Notes: a model not told the origin generated them from the letters alone. A stretch of DNA of 64,000 nt from Carnegiea gigantea (GCA_029747015.1 JAKOGI010001980.1:91360-155359); one strand, 5' to 3'. Shown: positions 36,351 through 49,657, counted from the stretch's first letter. Made by a program: numbers and translations.

Positions 36351-38340
36351 AACTCCCCTATGCTTAAACCATTGCTTGTCCTCGAGTAATCATGAAACTG
36401 AGGCTAAAAATATAAATAACCTCCTTCGGAAGACATCAGTAGCAACATCAATAACCAAATCAACCCAAGAAGTTTAGCCAAAAGTGATGAAAAATTTTTA
36501 CAAACAGATAGGAGAAGGAAATTTTCGACAAAGGTAAGAACCATCACATCAAATATTAAATCAGTCACCTAAATCAACTTGAACATCATATTGGCATATC
36601 ACAATAAGTAGAGCTTAGAAGAACTAATAGAACCTCATTCTAGGGATGAGGCACTCATTAGTCATGTGTTGAAAATAAAATGTGATTCTCTCAAATCTCA
36701 TTCCATAGAACAAAATCAACCATAAGATTGATAAGAGTCTCTAATTCGGCACCACTATAACGCAAAGCACACAAGGCAATCATTAGGACTTTTAAGTGTT
36801 GTAATGGGGCAAATGGGTAAAGGTAAGGAGGGAACAAATATTTTGAGAATTGTGGAGCTAAAAGTCAAAGACTAAGAGCATAAACCATTATCTCCCCACT
36901 AAAACATATTCCTTAAAATATCAACAACATCCCCAAGTGATGTCACAAGAAAAAGTGCCTAAAACAAATATAACCGATACCAAATCCTCTTATTGCATCA
37001 TTTTTTTCTTTTATTTTGTTTTCTTTTTTATTTTTTGTTTTGCTTTTTTTTTAAAACATATACACATACATTTTTTTCTTACACACCCTTGGTGTGCTTC
37101 CTTTTCTTTTCCTTCCTTTTTTTTTTCCTTTTGAGGAGGATAATGGCAAAGGAGACTATGCATTTTCAACACTTTCCTTGTAACTCACAAAACATAAACC
37201 CAATTGACTTTGAAGGGAAAAATAAAGCACGAATCTGTTATCATATCCAACCAAACCACAATATCCATAAAAAGGTTGTTATCCACAAACTACTCCCAAT
37301 CAACTATGAAAACTCTATTGCATTGTCTAAAAGGGAAAAACATATGTGTGTGGCCAAAGATAATAATATAGGTTCTTCATCAATAAACACGATAAAGGCT
37401 CAAAGTGTAGCAAGGGATAAATTATTCACGTAAGGGTGGCTATTTGGTCAATATAGCTCATAAAGTCAAAGAATGCCTCAATCATGTTGCCTAAATGTGC
37501 ATGCTAAATGTGGTCTTGAACAAGAGTTAAAGCAATGTAGAGACTTAAATCTAGGAAGAGTCACACATGAAAGGAAATATGAGACTAAATTGATGAATTA
37601 GTCTATTTAGGCTCAAAATCTCATAGGACAAAGCTCATCTAGCTCTTTGAATTTCATATGCCAAATACTCATGCCAAGAATCACTAAGCAAACAACTCAT
37701 TTCTAACATGAATGTCAAAACATGAAGTATAGTTCAAAAACGCAGAAACAAATATTTTATTCACAAATGGGCCAACAAAAAGGGTCAAAATAGGCAAAAG
37801 AAAGCCACTTAGTCTAAAGACTCATCATTAGGGGATTTATAGGCTCTTTTTTTTCTTTCTTTCTTTTTGGGTTTTTTTTTTTGGGTTTGTTTTTAAGCCT
37901 AAAATGCAACTAAAAACTAAAAAGTGTCAAAACAAAACTAAAACGAAGAAAGAAACTTAGAAAACAAAATAATCAACTAAAAATGCAAACTAAGCCTAAA
38001 TGCATGACCTAAAAAACACACAAAATTTCACACATCTACGACACACATATATACAACCACAAACAACTATAACAACTCCCTCATGTTTGGAGAACGCATT
38101 GTCCTCAATGCAAGCATAGAACTCTAAAATGGAAGGGGAAAGGGTGGAGGAGAAGGAGGGCGGGGTCTAGAAATGTGCCAGTCTCGCCAAGTCTCTAAAT
38201 AGACCGTAAAGTCTTGGAAATATTGATTCTAGGAAGTTATCATCCCATGGGGCTCACTATGGCGCTCTTGAAGCCTCAGAGTGAGGCATGCTCAGTTTCA
38301 ACATAAGCTCGTAGAGAAGCTTGCTCTTCTTGAATTGACC
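36351..38340 (-). other. Athila A 3' non-coding region and PPT
   Basis: About 2 kb between the ORF-1-type gene and the 3' LTR, with T-rich tracts at 36990-37130 and 37850-37890. A purine tract AGGGGAGTT (minus strand, about 36360-36351) abuts the LTR, preceded by GGACAAGCAATGG, conserved in Athila B. The plus ORFs over 36.9-37.4 kb are low-complexity Phe-rich artefacts. Confidence 0.65.
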
Positions 38341-38353
38341 AAAAGGTAGCATG

Positions 38354-39440
38354 CTAGTTAGGATAGTCATGAGAGAAGGATGGTTGGTAGGAACTAGAAG
38401 CCCTAGGGTGAGGAGGTGAAGTAGGTGGGGTAGATCGCGTCAACTCTTCATCATCGGGTAAAAAGTAGAGATTGGTTTGGTTCAAAAGAGAGGTACGATC
38501 AACATTTGAGAGAGGCATAAGCCGGTTCCCAGGATAAATCCAAAAAAATATGTCCACGATCAACCTTACAAAATTTCATTTGTTCAAAAACAGAACTGTT
38601 ACGAACCTACGACTCTATCATCAGGGTTTAGTTCAACTCCAACCAACCTAGCAATGAGAGTAATGAGGTCCCCAATGGCAATCCTATTTGCAGAACTAGT
38701 GGCTCCACTATACAACTGATTGACCAATAATGACCCGGGGTCAGTCCGGTCACCTTCAAGCATGCTATACAAAAAATATAATTAAGACATACGAGGCACA
38801 TTTAAACTATCCTCCGTGGCAGAAAAACCACGACCTAACAAGCGTTGGGCCACACGAATACAAGTGTTTTAAATTACCGTACCTTTAGAATTACTAGTGT
38901 CATACCGATGATCCTTGGAAATTTCATACCAAAAAGCATTCGGATTGAATTCCTTAGGGACATGGCGGTATGGTAAATCTATACTTTGTGGAAAACCAAA
39001 TATCCTATTAAAGGTACTCAAATTAAGTGCATAGATCTCCCTATTTAGATAAAATAAAATGTAGCCCTCTTAACATCGAGGGCCACTCGTGACCTTAACT
39101 TACAAAGTGCTTAAAATTCAAGGGTAAGGTCCCGACGAGTGTGATATGTAGTTTCTAAAAATTGTCTCATTCGGCCTTGAGTAAACAACCAACGAATATC
39201 ATCCAATAATCTCAAACGATTCAGCACACCAACATCATAATATCGAGTAGCTACTACTAATTTACTGCTGAAAGTACTATATCTAGTAATATCCTCAAGA
39301 TTAGTCAAGCCAAGGGGGTGTGGAATGTTACCTCGGTTTTCCATGGCGGTGGATGTTCAAGAGCTTTAAGGTGCTCTTTGTGGGGCTTGACTTGAAGTCC
39401 CAACTTCTTGCGTGGTTCTTGCCTTCTTCTTTGGTGCCAT
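38354..39440 (-). pseudogene. Athila ORF-1-type gene in Athila A
   Basis: The start MAPKKKA is at 39440. The conserved segment LRLLDDIRWLFTQGRMRQFLE followed by RRDLTLEF (about 39245-39111) matches the 'LGLLDEV..ML.RIGW..F......YRELT.EFLSSLE' core of the plant Athila ORF-1 family (PF03078). Its function is unknown. Several stops and frame changes follow. A C-terminal FWIYPGNRLMPLSNVDRTSL (38540-38470) is shared with Athila B at 47395-47453. Confidence 0.75.
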
Positions 39441-40310
39441 GGTGGTGTAACGTGGATGGGTAAAAAGGTTGAAAAATCAAACTAAAAGAAAATGAGTAGA
39501 AAAATTCTAGAAAATCAAAAATTTAAGAAAAGGGAAGTAAGTTGTGAAGAAATATGTAAGAAAAATGGAAGTTAGAAGAGTAAAAAGTGAAAAGTGAAAA
39601 ATGGGGTTTTGAAGGTTGTAGGTATGGAGATGGGGAAAATGGCAGAAGGCTTCAAAATGAAAAATAAAGGGAGATTTGAGGTTAAAGTGAAAAAAGTAAG
39701 TGAAAAGGGAAAAAAATTGATGGATTTTGGTGAAGAATTGAAGGTTTAAAGTGAAATGGAGCTTTTAGAAAGAGAAGGGACTGTTTAGAGAGAGAGAGAG
39801 AGGGTCGAGTTTTGAGGAAAAAGATGAATAGGTTTTGGCTCAAAGGGCCTTGGAAACCCTTGACCACGGACACGGAGCTCACCATGGACCATGGTGGTGG
39901 CCATGTACCATCCATGGTCAGCTTTGGTCCTAGTCTTTTTCCTTCCTTTTTTTTATAGCCTTCACGGACCGTGGGTAGGCACCACGAGGTGTCCGTGAAG
40001 ATTCTAAAAACCTCTTATTACTGGACTTTTCTTCTTTATTATTTTTATTGGCTTCTTTATTGTTTTACTAATTTTCTAATGGAGCTTCCAAATAGCAAAA
40101 GCACAAAATACAATAAAAAAAAGAACATAAAAAGGGAAAAGAAAAACAAACACTTGGATTGCCTCCCAAGGAGTGCTCGTTTAGGGTCACAAGCTCGACC
40201 TTTCTTCTATTCTTGTTCGGGTTCAATAAAAATGTGGGTATTGGACTCCCCCCACAACATATGTTTCATTTTTATCACGAACCATGAAATTAAAGTCTTT
40301 CAACTAAAGG

Positions 40311-41472
40311 CTAACTCAAATAATCAAGTTGGAGGTCCTTCTTTATCATCAAATTACGCCAAAGCGCACTATCAGCATACAAAACAATTCGATATTGGGC
40401 TATATCAGACAAGCCACTATCTTTATACTCAAACCCAATATCAAAATTCAAATCAACACCTTCCATAGGAGGTAAAGAAAGAACTAATTGAGCGCACCTA
40501 TAATGGCCACTCATGCAAGACTCCCTAGAAGCATAGGTGTCAACCTCGGGTATGTTAGGTGGCGTAGGAGCAACACTCCACCTTAACACAACCCTAGTCG
40601 GGATCCTCAGTTCAAACCCAATCAAAATCAAAAGGGTCAGGACAACTCCAATCATCCTCCATCTCAATTTCAGGAAAAAAGGCAAACTACAATAGAGAGG
40701 AAAGAATTAGGGGAAACAATTTTATCTTCCATAAAACAAAATCCAGCATCACAACCCCCTTTTCAAATGTTATCCACCCCCCTTTTACATCAATCGTACA
40801 GCCTGAAGTTACCACAAAGGGTCCCTCAAGAATAATTTGGGCATCGTCTGTCTCAGTCATATCAGAAATGATAAAATCTTCAACCACCCATAAATCTTTT
40901 ATTTTCATAGGCACATCCTCTAATGCACCCAAAGGCCATGTTTCGAAACCATCCGCTAATTAGAGTGAAAAGGATGCTGGTTGCAATGGTCTTAAGTGAC
41001 GCTTATGGAACATAGAGTAGGGCGTCAAACTAACACTTACACCAAGGTCACAAAGGGCTCTATTAATTTTCACTTTTCCTACTATACAAGGGATAGAAAA
41101 GCTACCTAGGTCAGGAAGCATAGGGGGAAGACTTTGTGGATCTCGAAGCTACCTTTTTTCTCTAAATGTTATGGGCTCACCCTCATCATTTTTCTCCTTA
41201 CTCTCAGCCATGCTCACCTCTCTACCCTCCTCAAGTCTCACGTCCTCAAAATCCTCTACCCCTTCTTTCAAGGTAGCACGGTTACACTACTCGTAGGGGT
41301 TAGACTCGAGCTTACAAGGTAGTTTACCCGGGGGTGCAGATGAAGAGGTAGTTTGTTGAGCAATTTGAGCTTCCAATATCTTATTGTGAGTAGTAAGTAC
41401 ATCAACCTTAGAGGCCAATTGCTTAATGTACTCATCTTGCTTTTGTTGTGCCAAAAGCATATTCTCTGTCAT
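40311..41472 (-). pseudogene. Athila A protease (retropepsin) region
   Basis: Minus strand. A Gln-rich MLLAQQKQDEYIKQLASKV linker (41463-41407) leads to the retropepsin, whose active-site region reads ALCDLGVSVSLTPYS (about 41065-41020; Athila usually D-L-G-A-S-V-N-L-M-P). VEDFIISDMTETDDAQIILEGPF (40889-40821) follows and the C-terminal part ends near 40311. Stops separate the pieces. Immediately downstream is non-coding sequence, not RT. Confidence 0.8.
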
Positions 41473-41477
41473 AGTCT

Positions 41478-42060
41478 CTAGGTTGGATTTTTGAGGTGCT
41501 CATTGAGGATAGGATGTCTTTGAAATCCGGGGCGTGGTCTAAAATTCGCTTGAGGCACGAGTGGGGCATTAGACCTATAGGAGAAATTAGGGTGGTTCCT
41601 CCAACCGGGATTACATATGCTAGAGAAAGGGTCATTTGTTGGTTTAGTGTTATAGCGGTCCACATAATTGACCTGGTCACTTACATCTTGGGTAAAACGA
41701 CTACCCACTTGATAATGCACAGTCAAAAGACCAACTAACCCACATATATCACATGATGGGGAAGGGGTACTTGAACTGACATAATTAACATTCAAGTGCT
41801 CTAATTTTGAGACACAGCATCAACTTTAAAAGAAAGTATAGAAATAGCATCTAATTCCATCTTACCTCCAACCCTCTTGGGTTGGGTTCTCTTATACGAC
41901 CATTAGAAATTGTTAAGAGTCATCTATTCTATAAGATTGTATGCTTCATCATCCGTTTTGTTAATAAGAGTACCTCCTGCTGCCACATCAATAGTAGATC
42001 TTAATGGCTAAGTGACTCCATTATAAAATGTCTGAACGATCATCCACTTTTGAAGACCAT
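41478..42060 (-). pseudogene. Athila A Gag, C-terminal part (zinc-knuckle region)
   Basis: This continues Gag left of the Athila B insertion: LQKWMIVQTFYNGV (about 42050-42010), then the C-x2-C region CDICGLVGLLTVHYQVG (41745-41695) and a GWRNHPNFSYRSNAPLVPQ segment (about 41610). The last His/Cys of the knuckle are replaced. It is split from its N-terminal part at 50915-51520 by Athila B. Confidence 0.8.
42056..42060. repeat. Target-site duplication ACCAT (left) of Athila B
   Basis: ACCAT before TGATAAGTGC. The identical ACCAT lies at 50910-50914, and joining the flanks across it restores continuous Gag-type sequence of Athila A. Confidence 0.92.
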
Positions 42061-43168
42061 TGATAAGTGCTTTTATATGCTTTATTTTTAGGATGTTTTG
42101 TAGTACTTTTTTGAGAATTTATGGGCTTAATGTCATAATTTGTACTCCTATTCTTGTTTTATGCTTAGGTATGGTTCTTTAATGATATTTGCAGGATTTT
42201 AAACCAGTTGACCTAGTAATTGACCCCCATTTAAGTGCATATTGGCCCACCACGGAGGTACCCCAAGTCCCATGTCTGTGGAACAAGAGAAGAATATAAA
42301 ATTTTAGAACCAACCAGAACCATAGTCCAACTGTGGTGTCTCCCACGGAGCGTGGTGAGCCTTTAACTACTAACCTCTTCGTCTTCGTTCATTGTGTAGC
42401 TGAGGGTGCTCCGTCTATAACTTCAAAGGGTGTGTTCTGAAGGCTTATGAAGAGGAGAGGGCAACAACCATAGCCATCTCACTACTTCTCACACATCTTT
42501 CTTTTAGTTAGAGTTTAGTTTAGTTCATTTTTTGGAGCCGAAGGTGAATTTGAAGGGAGAAGCTTTGCTCTTGGAGGCTTGAAGATTATTGCACAATTGA
42601 AAGGCTACCATTGTTGTAAGGTTTTCCTTCCTTTGAATTTATTTTTGAACTCTTGTTTTAGTTGAATTAGAAATATGTTGAGTAGTTTTACTTAATCTAG
42701 AGATTTGTTAGCCATACTATTACAGTGTGCCGCTAGATCACCTTGATAGAACTTGACTTAGTAAAACTCAAGAGAGAATTACTTGTTAAGAGAAGACTTA
42801 GCATTCGTTAATCTTTAACCTAGTCTAAATCAAAGACACTTGAGTGAGTGGTAGCTAAATTTATAAAGGCAATTTAATTTATTTCGAAAGAAAGGATTAA
42901 ATTCAACTCGATTGCAATTCCTTAAATCATTCAATTTGTGAAAAGTGTATACTTAATTATATGATCCAACTCTTTACTTGGCGAATCAAATTCCTAGATG
43001 CTTTACTTTAATTGATTTCCAATTAGATAACTAGTTTATTTAAATTGACCCATTAAAAATATTGATTACTTAGCATTTTCAATAAGACATTAGCTCGATA
43101 GATTACTGTGGTCCCTAGGATGATCTTTTAATTTACACTACAACACCCATGCACTTGCGGACATGTCA
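42061..43168 (+). repeat. 5' LTR of Athila B
   Basis: Begins TGATAAGTGC and ends GGACATGTCA just before the PBS. Compared with the 3' LTR it lacks about 140 bp after about 42720. Confidence 0.88.
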
Positions 43169-43174
43169 AATTTT

Positions 43175-43192
43175 TAGCGCCGTTGCCGGGGA
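43175..43192 (+). other. PBS of Athila B, tRNA-Asp type
   Basis: TAGCGCCGTTGCCGGGGA, one mismatch from the TGGCGCCGTTGCCGGGGA of Athila elements. It lies 6 bp after the LTR. Confidence 0.92.
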
Positions 43193-43313
43193 CCAATTGT
43201 TAACTATTGAGTTAATCTTACGAAATTGACTAAGTGTTTTACTTCATCTTCCTTTTATTTTTTATTGCGTTGGTAGTGTTGGTGATTGTGCGTGTAGGAA
43301 TTTTCCCCCATTT

Positions 43314-44390
43314 ATGCGAAGTCCATTTCTATACGAAGCCGATCCAGAGATTAAGAGAACTTTCTGTTTAAGGAGGAAGAAGCAAAGACTTGAGGAACAA
43401 AGGCGAAAGGCTAGAGGAATTTCACCAATTATGGCGGGAGGAGATGGTGAGCCAAGGACGCTTAGGGATTTTGTTACCCCAGGAGTCCAAGGCATCGCCT
43501 CAAACATTGCTTGTCTTAACGTGGACGCAAACAACTTTGAACTCAAGCCGACTCTTATTTCCATGGTCTAACAATCCCAATTTGGGGGCATCCCGTTAAA
43601 TGACCCGAACTTACACCTCTTAGTCTTTTTAGAGGCGTGTGACACATTAAAGCTCAACGGAGTCTCTACCATGCCATTCGACTGCGGCTATTTCCCTTTT
43701 CACTTAGGGGCAAGTTAAGAGCATGGCTTCATTCTTTGCCTCCCAGGTGCATTACCACAAGGGATGAGCTTACTAGAGCCTTCCTTGCCAAATTCTTCCC
43801 ACAAAGCAAAATGGCAAGTTTGAGGAACCAAATCACCAACCTTACCCAAAGGGATGATGAGACACTCTATGAGGCTTGGGAGCAGTTCAAAGACTTGTTG
43901 CGGTTGTGCCCTCACCATGGCCTTCAACGATGGATGATTATTCAAGCTTTCTGTAATGGACTGACCCAACCTGTGAGGTCCACTATTGATGCAACGGCAG
44001 TTGGAACCTTGATGAATAAGACTGAAGACAAGGCCTACAATTTGATTGAGGAGATGTCACTCAACAATTTTTAGTGGTCGAACGAACGAGGCCAACCCAA
44101 GCGGGTTGGATTTAAGTTTAAAGTTGATGCACTTACTTTACTTAATGTTAAAGTAGATGCTATGACTCAAAGGTTGGAACAATTGAATGTGAATGCGGTG
44201 AATTCTAGTGGCCCTCCCCTATCATGTGAAATATGTGGGTCCATTGACCATTTGACTGAGAATTACCAAGTTGGCAGCCCTTTTACCCAAAACACTGCTG
44301 ACCTAGTCAATTATGTTAATAATTTCAACCCGACACTGACCAATGATCCTTACTTAAATACTTATAATCTGAGTTAGAGGAATCATCCAA
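43314..44390 (+). pseudogene. Athila B Gag
   Basis: Starts MRSPFLYEADPEIKRTF at 43314. Athila hallmarks follow: NNFELKPTLISMV (43530-43568), then after a stop QFGGIPLNDPNLHLL (about 43576-43620), FLAKFFPQSKMASLRNQITN (43780-43839) and a DETLYEAWEQFKDLLRLCPHHG capsid segment (about 43856-43920). The C-terminal CEICGSIDHLTENYQVGSPF (about 44225-44284) is a knuckle lacking its final Cys. Stops at 43571 and 44074, plus a frame change near 43700, inactivate it. Confidence 0.88.
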
Positions 44391-44508
44391 ATTTCTCATA
44401 TAGACCTAACCCCTCCACCATGCCCCAAATGAATGCTAGATAGGCCCTCGCATTTCAAAGATCTCCCTTTCCCCAACAAGTTCCCCAAAAGTCCAACCTA
44501 GAGGCCAT

Positions 44509-45586
44509 GATGGAGAATATGCTTTTGGCGCAACAAAAGCAATATGAGTATATAAAGTAATTAACCTCTAAGGTTGATGTGCTTACTACTCATAACAAGA
44601 TCTTGGAAGCCCAAATTGCCCAACGAACTAGCTCTTCACCTACACCTACACCTCCGGGTAGATTACCGAGTAACCCTGAATCTAACCCCCGTAAGTATCG
44701 TAATTGTGTTACCTTGAAGAAAAGGGAAGAGGACCATAGAGACACCGTGGGCATACCACTTGAGGAGGGTAGAGAAATGATAGTGGTTGAGAGTAAGGAG
44801 AGAAATGATGGTGGCAAGCCTATGACTTTCATAGAAAATGATAGTTTAGAGATTCCCACAGTTTTTCCACCTAAGATTTCTAACCTAGGTAGCTTTTCTA
44901 TTCCCTGTGTTATACGAAAAATAGAGATCGAAAGAGCCTTATGTGACCTTGAAGTAAGTGTCAATTTGATGCCCTACTCTTTGATTCATAGGCTTCATTT
45001 AGGACCATTACGACCCACACCCTTTTCACTCCAATTAGCGGATGGTTCTGAAACACGACCTTTCAGTAAATTAGAGGATGTACCCATCAAAATAGGAGAT
45101 ATTTGGGTATTGAAAGACTTTATCATTGTTGATATGACTGAGACCGGTGATGCCCAAATTATTCTTGATAGGCCCTTCTTAGCTACTTTAGGATGCAATA
45201 TTGAGGTAAAAGGGGGGTGGTTAACATTTGAAGTAGAAGGGTGTTATGTTATGTTCTGCTTTATGGATGAGAAAGTGGTCTCACCTAATTCTTCCCTATC
45301 AGATGCATTTCCACTTTCTTCTGAGATTGACATGGAGGATGGTTTCAATTGTCAAGACCCTTCTAATTTTGATTGGATTTCTACTGAGGATCCCGAGCAA
45401 GGGTATGTTAAGATGGAGTTTGCTGCTCCTACGCGACCTAGCATACCCAAGGCTGAGGCCTATGCTTCTAATGAATCTTCTATGAATGACTATTGCAAGT
45501 TTGCCCAAGTGGTTCTCTCTTTGCCTCATATAAAAAGAGTCAATTTAGCCTTTGATCTGGGGATTGAGCATGATGATGGTAGCTAG
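44509..45586 (+). pseudogene. Athila B protease (retropepsin)
   Basis: After a Gln-rich linker (44509-44560, stop at 44560) a 335-codon ORF encodes the retropepsin. The active-site region is CDLEVSVNLMPYS (44942-44980), where the Gly after Asp-Leu is replaced by Glu, probably abolishing activity. A typical WVLKDFIIVDMTETGDAQII (45106-45165) and DRPFLATLGCNIEVKGGW follow. The C-terminal extension ends at 45586. The expected RT does not follow. Confidence 0.88.
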
Positions 45587-46490
45587 TCTGATAGACCATG
45601 TAATCGGTTTGTCTTGTACATTGATAATTCATTATGGTGTCACTTGATGATAAAGAAAGACCTCTAACCTGATATTTGAGGTGTTACCTCTAGTTAGAAG
45701 ATTTTAATTTCGTAGTTCATGACAAAGCCTTCGTCCATACGCTTACCAATCCCAAGCGTACATAGAAGCATGGTAAAACTCTTGACCTTAAAAGAGCGCT
45801 GCTTGGGAGACAACCTAAGTCCTTTTATAGCTTTTATTTCCATTTTTTAAGGTAGTCTTTCATAAATGAAAAAAAAAAAAGAAAAGAAGCACACAAAAGG
45901 GAAAAAGAAAAAAAAGAAGAAAATGAAAGAACAAAGAAAAAACGGGGGGAAAAGAACACAAAAACAAAAGGAAGAAAGAAGTTGGGCACAGACGAACCAT
46001 ATTACCCGATACGGCCCGTAGCGTGCCCAACCCAACAAAATGCAAAAATCAGCATCCAGTAGCGACCACGATCTGACCATGGTGTCGCCAACGGTCCGTG
46101 GTGGACTGTGATGGGCCGCGGTCAAGGGTTTTGACCGTGGTGACCGTCCAATTTCCCCATATTCATGTTCTACCTCGACATTCTCTCTCTACCTCCCTCT
46201 TTCTCTCTCTAAACCCTCCATTGTTAAACCTTCATTCTCCCCCTCATTTCTTCCCATTTTCACTCCATTTTCACTCAAAATCTTCCCTTTTCTCTTAATC
46301 TTTCTCTTTCTTTCAACAAATTTCATCTCTTTCCACCATTGCTTCTCCAAGTCATCTCCCCTTCACTCATTCTCCATAACCATCTTCTTCTCTCACTAAT
46401 TCTTCCTCATTTTTCACTTAAGTTCTTCATTTTCCTTTCTCACACCTTATTTTTGAGGTTTTTGTTTCAATTTTCTTACATTTTTCAACC
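45587..46490 (+). other. Spacer replacing the RT-integrase block in Athila B
   Basis: About 0.9 kb. It contains the post-integrase motif KRALLGRQPKSF (about 45795-45830), an A-rich tract (45870-45990), a cluster of CACGG/CCGTGG motifs (46078-46147) and a long pyrimidine-rich leader (46170-46460) before the ORF-1-type gene. The pyrimidine tract may act as a promoter or leader for a subgenomic transcript (inference). Confidence 0.7.
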
Positions 46491-47740
46491 ATGGCACCTA
46501 CCAAGAGAAAATGAGCATCAAGGAGGCAAGGATATCTACCCAAGCACCATCTCGATCTCAACGGACCTCCTGCACTTCCACTAATGCACGGGCCCGACGT
46601 AAAGTTCTTTATCCCCTTAGTTTGATTAACCCCGAACATGTTACTGGATATCCTTGCTTGAATGAACGAATTGTTGTGGTAACTCATTATTATGATGAGG
46701 AATTGTTGGGCCTTTTAGGATTACTGGATGATATACAGTGGTTATTTGCACGGGAGGGTATAGGACATTTTATTGAGATGAAAGGGCATGCATATCAGGA
46801 TCTCACTCTAGAATTTCTGAGCACTTTGCACATTGAGGTCACTCGAGAGCCTCAATGTCAAGCGGGGTATATTTCATTTTATTTGCAAGGGTAATTTTAT
46901 GAGTTGAACTTAATTACCTTCAATAGCATATTTAGTTTTCCACCTAGCATGGACTTACCAAACCGTCAAGTCCCCCGAGAATCCAACTCGAATGCATTTT
47001 GGGGCAAGTTTTCGGGGAGCTTTAGGTACAGCACTAGCTCTTCAAAATGCACCCATATTAGGAACGCTTGCATTCGAGTGGCTCAACATATTCTCACTTG
47101 TTGTTTCTTTGCTCGGAATGATAGTTTGAATGTCCCTAGATTATCTGAGCTATATTTTCTATCTTGTATGCTTGATGGTGTCCAAGTTGATCCTGGGGCG
47201 TTTTTGGCCCAACAATTGTATAGTGCAGCTATTAACACTAAGGGTAGGGTAGTCATTGGGAGTGTAATCACCAGCATTGCTAGATTTTTAGGTGTTGAAC
47301 CCAACCCTCAGGATCGAGTTTTTGGGTCCGAGCAGCTTGATCAAGCTGCTTTTGAGCTAATGAACTCATACAAAGTAGAGGTTGAACATTTGTGCTGGAT
47401 TTATCCTGGGGATCAGCTTCTGCCACTTCCCAATGTTGATCGGACCACCTTACTTCACCCTGGTAACCTTCAATGGGCGGCGATGTTCAACCCACACCTC
47501 CTCCACCCCCATTTATGTTTCAAGCCAGACCTACTTCCTCCTCCCAACCTACCCCCACTGACTATGTCAACCTCCAAGCCACCGTTAGGTCCATTCAGGA
47601 GGAATAAGTGTCCCATCAAGCGTATGTTGAATCTAAGAACGTCGCTCTTCATAACTTTGTCCAAGAGCGGCACGACGAGTTTGATGGGATGCTTCCTACC
47701 TCGATCCAATATTTTTAGGATTATAAGGCTCGTTTAGAGA
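46491..47740 (+). pseudogene. Athila ORF-1-type gene in Athila B
   Basis: Starts MAPTKRK at 46491, with an early stop and frame change. The main body covers 46511-46894 (LLGLLGLLDDIQWLFARE, then AYQDLTLEFLSTLHIE) and, after a stop near 46894, 46904-47700 (NAFWGKFSGS, CTHIRNACIRVAQHILTCCFFARNDS, a hydrophobic LYFLSCMLDGVQVD, then RVVIGSVITSIARFLGVEP). This is the domain pattern of the Athila ORF-1 family (PF03078), function unknown. A Pro/His-rich and then charged C-terminus runs to about 47740. Confidence 0.85.
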
Positions 47741-49657
47741 CCTGATGAGATTGGCATATCTCCTATGGTCAACCTCTCCACCCTCCTTCCCCACCTCCCT
47801 TCTGATTACTTCTTGCTGCTCCCCTTCCCTTTTCTACTATGTGCTTACATTAAAGACAATGTTTTGTTCAAGCGTAGGGGAGTTAATCAGTTAATTGATG
47901 GCGTCTGATACCTGACTTAGTTTGGTGTGTGCTAGTGTATGCACTGTATATATTATTCATGTTTGCATTTAGAGTTGCATTTTAGGTTTTAATTTTATGT
48001 AGCTAGAGCATGTTAGAAGTGCATTTAGGTTTCTTTTCAATTTAGATTGCATTTTAGGTTTTGGGATTTTCTTTTCATAGTTTTTACTTTTTTGTTTTTT
48101 GGTATTGTTATTAAGAGCATGCATTCACTAAAAAAATAAAAAAACGCAAAAAATGAAAAAAATGAAAAAAAGGGAAAAGGAAAAAATCCTCCGTGATGAA
48201 CTTTGTAGACTAGGTAGACTTATTTGGTTTAGATTGATCCTATGATTTGCCCAATTGTGCATAAAAGATTGAGAACGAGTTTGCGAAAATGAGATTCATG
48301 TTTTGACCACATGTTGAGTGCGAATTGATTACCCCATTATTCTTTACATGAATGTTGGCATGTGTCTCCTAATGAGCTAGGTGTGATCATGGTAGATGTC
48401 CCGTTAGGCTTTGAGCTTTTAAAGACTAATTTATTAATTTAACCTCTTGTCAATTCATGAGTAACTATTCCTCGACATTATTTCTCTAGAACTTGCTTTG
48501 ACTCTCATTCAAGATCACATTTAGCATATGCATTTAGGCAACATGATTGAGGCATTCTTTGACTTGTTAACCCAAGAGACCAAACAGCCACCCTTGTTAT
48601 TTATAATATATCCCTTTCTAGCCCCTCTGAGCTTATATCCGTTTTTATTGATTTGAACCTCCGAACATAGCCTTTGGCCAAACATTTATCTAACCCTTAA
48701 GCGAAGACAAGAGGAGCGCTTCATCTTCATAAATTGAGTTTGATTGGGAGTTAGTAGGGTGTATTGAGATCTTTTTGGCGGATTTATTTGTTTGGTGAAG
48801 GGATTTGTGTGCTTGTGTTATATATAAAAAATCCCTTGTCTTATTGTACAAAGCTTAGAGAAGAGTTGAAATTCAAGTTTGATATGGTTTCCCTTGGCCA
48901 ACTCTTTTGAAAAAGAAAAATTAAAAAAACAAGAACAAGAAGGAAAAACAAAAAGAAACGAAAGAAAGAAAAAAAAGAAATAAACAACGAAAAAGAAGAG
49001 AGTGTTGGCCTTATTTGGATTGTAAAAAGTATATATGACTTTCAACTCTTTTCTCTTCATTTAGTTGTGAAAGGGGATGTATTTTGCAGCTGAATTGTAT
49101 TGGTTGAAGGAGAGTGTTGCATAAGCACATTGGAAGCATTTAGCTCTTAGCCTATAGCTTCTAGCTCCACATTTCCAAAATATTTGTTCCCCTCTTACCT
49201 TTACCCATGGCCCTATTACAACCTTATAAAGTCCTCATGATTATCTAATGTGTATTGCATACTAGTGATGGCGAATTAGCGAATTTTATCAAGCTTATGG
49301 TAGATTTTAGTCTATGGAATGAGAATTGAGGTAGCTTTCTTACATTTTCAAACACATGTATGATGAGTGCCACATGACTATAGTGAGGTTCTACCGGTAT
49401 TACTAGCTCCATTTGTTTCATTTGTCGATGTGGTTGTATTTGATGATTTTGGGGGAGGTTGATTCAAATTTTTGACATTGTGGTCTATCAAATGATTTCG
49501 AAAACTTCATTTCCTAGTCTGTTTGTTAAATGATTTTTGCACTTTTGGGCTCACTTTAGATCGGCTTTGCCATTGAGATGCTACCAATGTCTATCGTAAG
49601 GAGGTTGTAAATCATTTTTGGTCTTAGTGTTGCTTAGGGACAAGCAACGATTCAAAC
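47741..49657 (+). other. Athila B 3' non-coding region
   Basis: About 1.9 kb without a gene, T- and A-rich (A-runs at 48120-48190 and 48905-49000). It is the counterpart of 36361-38340 in Athila A. Confidence 0.7.

Noticed and set aside
36937..37433. ORFs of 65 and 146 codons with Phe-rich, membrane-like N-termini
   Set aside because: The hydrophobic part comes from a T-rich tract in the non-coding 3' region of Athila A, opposite to its coding strand.
43140..43160. Ending the Athila B 5' LTR at ACCCATGCA to match the 3' LTR length
   Set aside because: The Athila A LTR retains CTTGCGGCCATCA beyond that point, so the LTR really extends to 43168. The 3' LTR of Athila B is the shortened one.
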